Positions 50,551 to 62,400 of a stretch of 64,000 bases of DNA are shown here, one piece after another. Within the stretch, counting starts at the first letter, position 1, and each line of letters opens with the position of its first letter. Under the pieces are notes generated by a model. It had not been told where the DNA came from and did not search any database. It saw only the letters and a program-made list of their open reading frames with translations. The translations under genes were made by a program, and so were the position numbers. This DNA is from Osmia lignaria lignaria (lineage: Eukaryota; Arthropoda; Insecta; Hymenoptera; Megachilidae). The stretch covers positions 3,534,001 to 3,598,000 of the forward strand of contig NC_135032.1 of assembly GCF_051020975.1 (NCBI RefSeq), read 5' to 3'.

Positions 50551-51516
50551 AAAAAGTAGGAAACTTAATTCTCTACAAAAAAGGTCTCTTAACATTTTGC
50601 CATAGCTCGCTTCGTTTCCGAGATATTTGCAGATTTATCTCAAGGGAAGGGGCCTGACGGACATATTTCGAGATATTTCTACTTCTTGTTGTTCTTCTTC
50701 TGCACAGCTAAGTTGGAAGTGGCATTTGCGGCTCGCACTAGTGCAGAGTTATCTCAAAGAAAGGGGCCACGGTGTTTCTGTATCTCTATTATGTTGGTGC
50801 GGCTTCGGAACTTTTAAATATCTTGATATATCTCGAGAACTACGCATCTGATCAAAAAATATCATAGAACATAAAAAGTAGGAAACTTAATTCTCTACAA
50901 AAAAGGTCCCTCAACATTTTGCCATAGCTCGCTTCGTTTCCGAGATATTTGCACATTTATCTCAAGGGAAGCGGCCTAACGGACATATTTCGAGATATTT
51001 CTTCTTCTTGTTGTTCTTCCTCTGCACAGCTAAGCTGGAAGTGGCATTTGCAGCTCGCAATAGTGCAGAGTAATCTCAAAGAAAGGGGCCACGGTGTTTC
51101 TGTATCTCTATTATGTTGGTGCGGCTTCGGAACTTTTAAATATCTTGATATATCTCGAGAACTACGCATCTGATCAAAAAATATCATAGAACATAAAAAG
51201 TAGGAAACTTAATTCTCTACAAAAAAGGTCTCTTAACATTTTGCCATAGCTCGCTTCGTTTCCGAGATATTTGCAGATTTATCTCAAGGGAAGGGGCCTG
51301 ACGGACATATTTCGAGATATTTCTTCTTCTTGTTGTTCTTCTTCTGCACAGCTAAGTTGGAAGTGGCATTTGCGGCTCGCACTAGTGCAGAGTTATCTCA
51401 AAGAAAGGGGCCACGGTGTTTCTGTATCTCTATTATGTTGGTGCGGCTTCGGAACTTTTAAATATCTTGATATATCTCGAGAACTACGCATCTGATCAAA
51501 AAATATCATAGAACAT
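50229..51516 (+). repeat. Dimer duplication (644 bp)
   Basis: The pair at 50229-50872 is a GCACATTT/GAGTAATCTC unit then an AAGTTGG unit, and it recurs at 50873-51516. The first AAGTTGG unit carries a private TTTCTACTTC near 50679. The dimer shares its first monomer with the end of the 4-monomer period, another case of overlapping duplication layers. Confidence 0.78.
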
Positions 51517-53448
51517 AAAAAGTAGGAAACTTAATTCTCTACCAAAAAGGTCTCTTAGCATTTTGCCATAGCTCGGTTCGTTTCTGAGATATTTGCAGAT
51601 TTATCTCAAGGGAAGGGGTCTGACGGACATATTTCGAGATATTTCTTCTTCCTGTTGTTCTTCTTCTGCACAGCTAAGCTGGAAGTGGCATTTGCGGCTC
51701 GCACTAGTGCAGAGTTATCTCAAAGAAAGGGGCCACGGTGTTTCTGTATCTCTATTATGTTGGTGCGGCTTCGGAACTTTTAAATATCTTGATATATCTC
51801 GAGAACTACGCATCTGATCAAAAAATATCATAGAACATAAATTGTAGGAAACATAATTCTCTACAAAAAACGTCTCTTAACATTTTGCCATAGCTCGCTT
51901 CGTTTCCGAGATATTTGCAGATTTATCTCAAGGGAAGGGGCCTGACGGACATATTTCGAGATATTTCTTCTTCTTGTTGTTCTTCTTCTGCACAGCTAAG
52001 CTGGAAGTGGCATTTGCGGCTCGCACTAGTGCAGAGTTATCTCAAAGAAAGGGGCCACGGTGTTTCTGTATCTCTATTATGTTGGTGCGGCTTCGGAACT
52101 TTTAAATATCTCGATATATCTCGAAAACTACGCTTCTGATCAAAAAATATCATAGAACATAAATTGTAGGAAACATAATTCTGTACAAAAAACGTCTCTT
52201 AACATTTTGCCATAGCTCGCTTCGTTTCCGAGATATGTGCAGATTCAGCTCAAAGGAACGGGCCTGACGGACATATTTCGAGATACTTCTTCTTCTTGTT
52301 GTTCTTCCCCTGCACAGCTAAGCTGGAAGTGGCATTTGCAGCTCGCAATAGTGCAGAGTTATCTCAAAGAAAGGGGCCACGGTGTTTCTGTATCTCTATT
52401 ATGTTCGTGCGGCTTCGGAACTTTTAAATATCTTGATATATCTCGAGAACTACGCATCTGATCAAAAAATATCATACAACATAAAAAGTAGGAAACTTAA
52501 TTCTCTACAAAAAAGGTCTCTTAACATTTTGCCATAGCTCGCTTCGTTTCCGAGATATTTGCAGATTTATCTCAAGGGAAGGGGCCTGACGGACATATTT
52601 CGAGATATTTCTTCTTCTTGTTGTTCTTCCTCTGCACAGCTAAGCTGGAAGTGGCATTTGCAGCTCGCAATAGTGCAGAGTAATCTCAAAGAAAGGGGCC
52701 ACGGTGTTTCTGTATCTCTATTATGTTGGTGCGGCTTCGGAACTTTTAAATATCTTGATATATCTCGAGAACTACGCATCTGATCAAAAAATATCATAGA
52801 ACATAAATAGTAGGAAACTTAATTCTCTACAAAAAAGGTCCCTCAACATTTTGCCATAGCTCGCTTCGTTTCCGAGACATTTGCATATTTATCTCAAGGG
52901 AAGCGGCCTAACGGACATATTTCGAGATATTTCTTCTTCTTGTTGTTCTTCTTCTGCACAGCTAAGCTGGAAGTGGCATTTGCGACTCGCACTAGTGCAG
53001 AGTTATCTCAAAGAAAGGGGCCACGGTGTTTCTGTATCTCTATTATGTTGGTGCGGCTTCGGAACTTTTAAATATCTTGATATATCTCGAGAACTACGCA
53101 TCTGATCAAAAAATATCATAGAACATAAAAAGTAGGAAACTTAATTCTCTACAAAAAAGGTCTCTTAACATTTTGCCATAGCTCGCTTCGTTTCCGAGAT
53201 ATTTGCAGATTTATCTCAAGGGAAGGGGCCTGACGGACATATTTCGAGATATTTCTTCTTCTTGTTGTTCTTCTTCTGCACAGCTAAGTTGGAAGTGGCA
53301 TTTGCGGCTCGCACTAGTGCAGAGTTATCTCAAAGAAAGGGGCCACGGTGTTTCTGTATCTCTATTATGTTGGTGCGGCTTCGGAACTTTTAAATATCTT
53401 GATATATCTCGAGAACTACGCATCTGATCAAAAAATATCATAGAACAT
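51517..53448 (+). repeat. Six monomers bordering the terminal higher-order array
   Basis: The order is a CTACCAAAAAGG/CTTAGCATTTT unit with GCTCGGTTCG, a CTCGAAAACTACGCTT unit, a TTCAGCTC unit with private TTCCCCTGC and ATGTTCGTGC, a GAGTAATCTC unit, a GCATATTT unit with the rare GCGACTCGC, and an AAGTTGG unit. The last three recur at 61177-62142. They start an eight-monomer stretch (52483-55058) that matches 61177-63752 at an offset of 8694 bp (27 x 322). Confidence 0.75.
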
Positions 53449-56400
53449 AAAAAGTAGGAAACTTAATTCTCTACAAAAAAGGTCCCTCAACATTTTGCCA
53501 TAGCTCGCTTCGTTTCCGAGATATTTGCACATTTATCTCAAGGGAAGCGGCCTAACGGACATATTTCGAGATATTTCTTCTTCTTGTTGTTCTTCCTCTG
53601 CACAGCTAAGCTGGAAGTGGCATTTGCAGCTCGCAATAGTGCAGAGTAATCTCAAAGAAAGGGGCCACGGTGTTTCTGTATCTCTATTATGTTGGTGCGG
53701 CTTCGGAACTTTTAAATATCTTGATATATCTCGAGAACTACGCATCTGATCAAAAAATATCATAGAACGTAAAAAGTAGGAAACTTAATTCTCTACAAAA
53801 AAGGTCTCTTAACATTTTGCCATAGCTCGCTTCGTTTCCGAGATATTTGCAGATTTATCTCAAGGGAAGGGGCCTGACGGACATATTTCGAGATATTTCT
53901 TCTTCTTTTTGTTCTTCTTCTGCACAGCTAAGTTGGAAGTGGCATTTGCGGCTCGCACTAGTGCAGAGTTATCTCAAAGAAAGGGGCCACGGTGTTTCTG
54001 TATCTCTATTATGTTGGTGCGGCTTCGGAACTTTTAAATATCTTGATATATCTCGAGAACTACGCATCTGATCAAAAAATATCATAGAACATAAAAAGTA
54101 GGAAACTTAATTCTCTACCAAAAAGGTCTCTTAGCATTTTGCCATAGCTCGCTTCGTTTCCGAGATATTTGCAGATTTATCTCAAGGGAAGGGGCCTGAC
54201 GGACATATTTCGAGATATTTCTTCTTCCTGTTGTTCTTCTTCTGCACAGCTAAGCTGGAAGTGGCATTTGCGGCTCGCACTAGTGCAGAGTTATCTCAAA
54301 GAAAGGGGCCACGGTGTTTCTGTATCTCTATTATGTTGGTGCGGCTTCGGAACTTTTAAATATCTTGATATATCTCGAGAACTACGCATCTGATCAAAAA
54401 ATATCATAGAACATAAATAGTAGGAAACTTAATTCTCTACAAAAAAGGTCCCTCAACATTTTGCCATAGCTCGCTTCGTTTCCGAGATATTTGCACATTT
54501 ATCTCAAGGGAAGCGGCCTAACGGACATATTTCGAGATATTTCTTCTTCTTGTTGTTCTTCTTCTGCACAGCTAAGCTGGAAGTGGCATTTGCGGCTCGC
54601 ACTAGTGCAGAGTTATCTCAAAGAAAGGGGCCACGGTGTTTCTGTATCTCTATTATGTTGGTGCGGCTTCGGAACTTTTAAATATCTCGATATATCTCGA
54701 AAACTACGCTTCTGATCAAAAAATATCATAGCACATAAATTGTAGGAAACATAATTCTCTACAAAAAACGTCTCTTAACATTTTGCCATAGCTCGCTTCG
54801 TTTCCGAGATATTTGCAGATTTATCTCAAGGGAAGGGGCCTGACGGACATATTTCGAGATATTTCTTCTTCTTGTTGTTCTTCTTCTGCACAGCTAAGCT
54901 GGAAGTGGCATTTGCGGCTCGCACTAGTGCAGAGTTATCTCAAAGAAAGGGGCCACGGTGTTTCTGTATCTCTATTATGTTGGTGCGGCTTCGGAACTTT
55001 TAAATATCTCGATATATCTCGAAAACTACGCTTCTGATCAAAAAATATCATAGAACATAAATTGTAGGAAACATAATTCTGTACAAAAAACGTCTCTTAA
55101 CATTTTGCCATAGCTCGCTTCGTTTCCGAGATATGTGCAGATTCAGCTCAAAGGAACGGGCCTGACGGACATATTTCGAGATACTTCTTCTTCTTGTTGT
55201 TCTTCCTCTGCACAGCTAAGCTGGAAGTGGCATTTGCAGCTCGCAATAGTGCAGAGTTATCTCAAAGAAAGGGGCCACGGTGTTTCTGTATCTCTATTAT
55301 GTTGGTGCGGCTTCGGAACTTTTAAATATCTTGATATATCTCGAGAACTACGCATCTGATCAAAAAATATCATAGAACATAAAAAGTAGGAAACTTAATT
55401 CTCTACAAAAAAGGTCCCTCAACATTTTGCCATAGCTCGCTTCGTTTCCGAGATATTTGCACATTTATCTCAAGGGAAGCGGCCTAACGGACATATTTCG
55501 AGATATTTCTTCTTCTTGTTGTTCTTCCTCTGCACAGCTAAGCTGGAAGTGGCATTTGCAGCTCGCAATAGTGCAGAGTAATCTCAAAGAAAGGGGCCAC
55601 GGTGTTTCTGTATCTCTATTATGTTGGTGCGGCTTCGGAACTTTTAAATATCTTGATATATCTCGAGAACTACGCATCTGATCAAAAAATATCATAGAAC
55701 ATAAAAAGTAGGAAACTTAATTCTCTACAAAAAAGGTCTCTTAACATTTTGCCATAGCTCGCTTCGTTTCCGAGATATTTGCAGATTTATCTCAAGGGAA
55801 GGGGCCTGACGGACATATTTCGAGATATTTCTTCTTCTTTTTGTTCTTCTTCTGCACAGCTAAGTTGGAAGTGGCATTTGCGGCTCGCACTAGTGCAGAG
55901 TTATCTCAAAGAAAGGGGCCACGGTGTTTCTGTATCTCTATTATGTTGGTGCGGCTTCGGAACTTTTAAATATCTTGATATATCTCGAGAACTACGCATC
56001 TGATCAAAAAATATCATAGAACATAAAAAGTAGGAAACTTAATTCTCTACCAAAAAGGTCTCTTAGCATTTTGCCATAGCTCGCTTCGTTTCCGAGATAT
56101 TTGCAGATTTATCTCAAGGGAAGGGGCCTGACGGACATATTTCGAGATATTTCTTCTTCCTGTTGTTCTTCTTCTGCACAGCTAAGCTGGAAGTGGCATT
56201 TGCGGCTCGCACTAGTGCAGAGTTATCTCAAAGAAAGGGGCCACGGTGTTTCTGTATCTCTATTATGTTGGTGCGGCTTCGGAACTTTTAAATATCTTGA
56301 TATATCTCGAGAACTACGCATCTGATCAAAAAATATCATAGAACATAAATAGTAGGAAACTTAATTCTCTACAAAAAAGGTCCCTCAACATTTTGCCATA

Positions 56401-59400
56401 GCTCGCTTCGTTTCCGAGATATTTGCACATTTATCTCAAGGGAAGCGGCCTAACGGACATATTTCGAGATATTTCTTCTTCTTGTTGTTCTTCTTCTGCA
56501 CAGCTAAGCTGGAAGTGGCATTTGCGGCTCGCACTAGTGCAGAGTTATCTCAAAGAAAGGGGCCACGGTGTTTCTGTATCTCTATTATGTTGGTGCGGCT
56601 TCGGAACTTTTAAATATCTCGATATATCTCGAAAACTACGCTTCTGATCAAAAAATATCATAGCACATAAATTGTAGGAAACATAATTCTCTACAAAAAA
56701 CGTCTCTTAACATTTTGCCATAGCTCGCTTCGTTTCCGAGATATTTGCAGATTTATCTCAAGGGAAGGGGCCTGACGGACATATTTCGAGATGTTTCTTC
56801 TTCTTGTTGTTCTTCTTCTGCACAGCTAAGCTGGAAGTGGCATTTGCGGCTCGCACTAGTGCAGAGTTATCTCAAAGAAAGGGGCCACGGTGTTTCTGTA
56901 TCTCTATTATGTTGGTGCGGCTTCGGAACTTTTAAATATCTTGATATATCTCGAGAACTACGCATCTGATCAAAAAATATCATAGAACATAAAAAGTAGG
57001 AAACTTAATTCTCTACAAAAAAGGTCTCTTAACATTTTGCCATAGCTCGCTTCGTTTCCGAGATATTTGCAGATTTATCTCAAGGGAAGGGGCCTGACGG
57101 ACATATTTCGAGATATTTCTTCTTCTTGTTGTTCTTCTTCTGCACAGCTAAGTTGGAAGTGGCATTTGCGGCTCGCACTAGTGCAGAGTTATCTCAAAGA
57201 AAGGGGACACGGTGTTTCTGTATCTCTATTATGTTGGTGCGGCTTCGGAACTTTTAAATATCTTGATATATCTCGAGAACTACGCATCTGATCAAAAAAT
57301 ATCATAGAACATAAAAAGTAGGAAACTTAATTCTCTACAAAAAAGGTCCCTCAACATTTTGCCATAGCTCGCTTCGTTTCCGAGATATTTGCACATTTAT
57401 CTCAAGGGAAGCGGCCTAACGGACATATTTCGAGATATTTCTTCTTCTTGTTGTTCTTCCTCTGCACAGCTAAGCTGGAAGTGGCATTTGCAGCTCGCAA
57501 TAGTGCAGAGTAATCTCAAAGAAAGGGGCCACGGTGTTTCTGTATCTCTATTATGTTGGTGCGGCTTCGGAACTTTTAAATATCTTGATATATCTCGAGA
57601 ACTACGCATCTGATCAAAAAATATCATAGAACGTAAAAAGTAGGAAACTTAATTCTCTACAAAAAAGGTCTCTTAACATTTTGCCATAGCTCGCTTCGTT
57701 TCCGAGATATTTGCAGATTTATCTCAAGGGAAGGGGCCTGACGGACATATTTCGAGATATTTCTTCTTCTTTTTGTTCTTCTTCTGCACAGCTAAGTTGG
57801 AAGTGGCATTTGCGGCTCGCACTAGTGCAGAGTTATCTCAAAGAAAGGGGCCACGGTGTTTCTGTATCTCTATTATGTTGGTGCGGCTTCGGAACTTTTA
57901 AATATCTTGATATATCTCGAGAACTACGCATCTGATCAAAAAATATCATAGAACATAAAAAGTAGGAAACTTAATTCTCTACCAAAAAGGTCTCTTAGCA
58001 TTTTGCCATAGCTCGCTTCGTTTCCGAGATATTTGCAGATTTATCTCAAGGGAAGGGGCCTGACGGACATATTTCGAGATATTTCTTCTTCCTGTTGTTC
58101 TTCTTCTGCACAGCTAAGCTGGAAGTGGCATTTGCGGCTCGCACTAGTGCAGAGTTATCTCAAAGAAAGGGGCCACGGTGTTTCTGTATCTCTATTATGT
58201 TGGTGCGGCTTCGGAACTTTTAAATATCTCGATATATCTCGAAAACTACGCTTCTGATCAAAAAATATCATAGCACATAAATTGTAGGAAACATAATTCT
58301 CTACAAAAAACGTCTCTTAACATTTTGCCATAGCTCGCTTCGTTTCCGAGATATTTGCAGATTTATCTCAAGGGAAGGGGCCTGACGGACATATTTCGAG
58401 ATATTTCTTCTTCTTGTTGTTCTTCTTCTGCACAGCTAAGCTGGAAGTGGCATTTGCGGCTCGCACTAGTGCAGAGTTATCTCAAAGAAAGGGGCCACGG
58501 TGTTTCTGTATCTCTATTATGTTGGTGCGGCTTCGGAACTTTTAAATATCTCGATATATCTCGAAAACTACGCTTCTGATCAAAAAATATCATAGAACAT
58601 AAATTGTAGGAAACATAATTCTGTACAAAAAACGTCTCTTAACATTTTGCCATAGCTCGCTTCGTTTCCGAGATATGTGCAGATTCAGCTCAAAGGAACG
58701 GGCCTGACGGACATATTTCGAGATACTTCTTCTTCTTGTTGTTCTTCCTCTGCACAGCTAAGCTGGAAGTGGCATTTGCAGCTCGCAATAGTGCAGAGTT
58801 ATCTCAAAGAAAGGGGCCACGGTGTTTCTGTATCTCTATTATGTTGGTGCGGCTTCGGAACTTTTAAATATCTTGATATATCTCGAGAACTACGCATCTG
58901 ATCAAAAAATATCATAGAACATAAAAAGTAGGAAACTTAATTCTCTACAAAAAAGGTCCCTCAACATTTTGCCATAGCTCGCTTCGTTTCCGAGATATTT
59001 GCACATTTATCTCAAGGGAAGCGGCCTAACGGACATATTTCGAGATATTTCTTCTTCTTGTTGTTCTTCCTCTGCACAGCTAAGCTGGAAGTGGCATTTG
59101 CAGCTCGCAATAGTGCAGAGTAATCTCAAAGAAAGGGGCCACGGTGTTTCTGTATCTCTATTATGTTGGTGCGGCTTCGGAACTTTTAAATATCTTGATA
59201 TATCTCGAGAACTACGCATCTGATCAAAAAATATCATAGAACATAAAAAGTAGGAAACTTAATTCTCTACAAAAAAGGTCTCTTAACATTTTGCCATAGC
59301 TCGCTTCGTTTCCGAGATATTTGCAGATTTATCTCAAGGGAAGGGGCCTGACGGACATATTTCGAGATATTTCTTCTTCTTTTTGTTCTTCTTCTGCACA

Positions 59401-62400
59401 GCTAAGTTGGAAGTGGCATTTGCGGCTCGCACTAGTGCAGAGTTATCTCAAAGAAAGGGGCCACGGTGTTTCTGTATCTCTATTATGTTGGTGCGGCTTC
59501 GGAACTTTTAAATATCTTGATATATCTCGAGAACTACGCATCTGATCAAAAAATATCATAGAACATAAAAAGTAGGAAACTTAATTCTCTACCAAAAAGG
59601 TCTCTTAGCATTTTGCCATAGCTCGCTTCGTTTCCGAGATATTTGCAGATTTATCTCAAGGGAAGGGGCCTGACGGACATATTTCGAGATATTTCTTCTT
59701 CCTGTTGTTCTTCTTCTGCACAGCTAAGCTGGAAGTGGCATTTGCGGCTCGCACTAGTGCAGAGTTATCTCAAAGAAAGGGGCCACGGTGTTTCTGTATC
59801 TCTATTATGTTGGTGCGGCTTCGGAACTTTTAAATATCTTGATATATCTCGAGAACTACGCATCTGATCAAAAAATATCATAGAACATAAATAGTAGGAA
59901 ACTTAATTCTCTACAAAAAAGGTCCCTCAACATTTTGCCATAGCTCGCTTCGTTTCCGAGATATTTGCACATTTATCTCAAGGGAAGCGGCCTAACGGAC
60001 ATATTTCGAGATATTTCTTCTTCTTGTTGTTCTTCTTCTGCACAGCTAAGCTGGAAGTGGCATTTGCGGCTCGCACTAGTGCAGAGTTATCTCAAAGAAA
60101 GGGGCCACGGTGTTTCTGTATCTCTATTATGTTGGTGCGGCTTCGGAACTTTTAAATATCTCGATATATCTCGAAAACTACGCTTCTGATCAAAAAATAT
60201 CATAGCACATAAATTGTAGGAAACATAATTCTCTACAAAAAACGTCTCTTAACATTTTGCCATAGCTCGCTTCGTTTCCGAGATATTTGCAGATTTATCT
60301 CAAGGGAAGGGGCCTGACGGACATATTTCGAGATGTTTCTTCTTCTTGTTGTTCTTCTTCTGCACAGCTAAGCTGGAAGTGGCATTTGCGGCTCGCACTA
60401 GTGCAGAGTTATCTCAAAGAAAGGGGCCACGGTGTTTCTGTATCTCTATTATGTTGGTGCGGCTTCGGAACTTTTAAATATCTCGATATATCTCGAAAAC
60501 TACGCTTCTGATCAAAAAATATCATAGAACATAAATTGTAGGAAACATAATTCTGTACAAAAAACGTCTCTTAACATTTTGCCATAGCTCGCTTCGTTTC
60601 CGAGATATGTGCAGATTCAGCTCAAAGGAACGGGCCTGACGGACATATTTCGAGATACTTCTTCTTCTTGTTGTTCTTCCTCTGCACAGCTAAGCTGGAA
60701 GTGGCATTTGCAGCTCGCAATAGTGCAGAGTTATCTCAAAGAAAGGGGCCACGGTGTTTCTGTATCTCTATTATGTTGGTGCGGCTTCGGAACTTTTAAA
60801 TATCTTGATATATCTCGAGAACTACGCATCTGATCAAAAAATATCATACAACATAAAAAGTAGGAAACTTAATTCTCTACAAAAAAGGTCTCTTAACATT
60901 TTGCCATAGCTCGCTTCGTTTCCAAGATATTTGCAGATTTATCTCAAGGGAAGGGGCCTGACGGACATATTTCGAGATATTTCTTCTTCTTGTTGTCCTT
61001 CTTCTGCACAGCTAAGCTGGAAGTGGCATTTGCAGCTCGCAATAGTGCAGAGTTATCTCAAAGAAAGGGGCCACGGTGTTTCTGTATCTCTATTATGTTG
61101 GTGCGGCTTCGGAACTTTTAAATATCTTGATATATCTCGAGAACTACGCATCTGATCAAAAAATATCATAGAACATAAAAAGTAGGAAACTTAATTCTCT
61201 ACAAAAAAGGTCTCTTAACATTTTGCCATAGCTCGCTTCGTTTCCGAGATATTTGCAGATTTATCTCAAGGGAAGGGGCCTGACGGACATATTTCGAGAT
61301 ATTTCTTCTTCTTGTTGTTCTTCCTCTGCACAGCTAAGCTGGAAGTGGCATTTGCAGCTCGCAATAGTGCAGAGTAATCTCAAAGAAAGGGGCCACGGTG
61401 TTTCTGTATCTCTATTATGTTGGTGCGGCTTCGGAACTTTTAAATATCTTGATATATCTCGAGAACTACGCATCTGATCAAAAAATATCATAGAACATAA
61501 ATAGTAGGAAACTTAATTCTCTACAAAAAAGGTCCCTCAACATTTTGCCATAGCTCGCTTCGTTTCCGAGATATTTGCATATTTATCTCAAGGGAAGCGG
61601 CCTAACGGACATATTTCGAGATATTTCTTCTTCTTGTTGTTCTTCTTCTGCACAGCTAAGCTGGAAGTGGCATTTGCGACTCGCACTAGTGCAGAGTTAT
61701 CTCAAAGAAAGGGGCCACGGTGTTTCTGTATCTCTATTATGTTGGTGCGGCTTCGGAACTTTTAAATATCTTGATATATCTCGAGAACTACGCATCTGAT
61801 CAAAAAATATCATAGAACATAAAAAGTAGGAAACTTAATTCTCTACAAAAAAGGTCTCTTAACATTTTGCCATAGCTCGCTTCGTTTACGAGATATTTGC
61901 AGATTTATCTCAAGGGAAGGGGCCTGACGGACATATTTCGAGATATTTCTTCTTCTTGTTGTTCTTCTTCTGCACAGCTAAGTTGGAAGTGGCATTTGCG
62001 GCTCGCACTAGTGCAGAGTTATCTCAAAGAAAGGGGCCACGGTGTTTCTGTATCTCTATTATGTTGGTGCGGCTTCGGAACTTTTAAATATCTTGATATA
62101 TCTCGAGAACTACGCATCTGATCAAAAAATATCATAGAACATAAAAAGTAGGAAACTTAATTCTCTACAAAAAAGGTCCCTCAACATTTTGCCATAGCTC
62201 GCTTCGTTTCCGAGATATTTGCACATTTATCTCAAGGGAAGCGGCCTAACGGACATATTTCGAGATATTTCTTCTTCTTGTTGTTCTTCCTCTGCACAGC
62301 TAAGCTGGAAGTGGCATTTGCAGCTCGCAATAGTGCAGAGTAATCTCAAAGAAAGGGGCCACGGTGTTTCTGTATCTCTATTATGTTGGTGCGGCGTCGG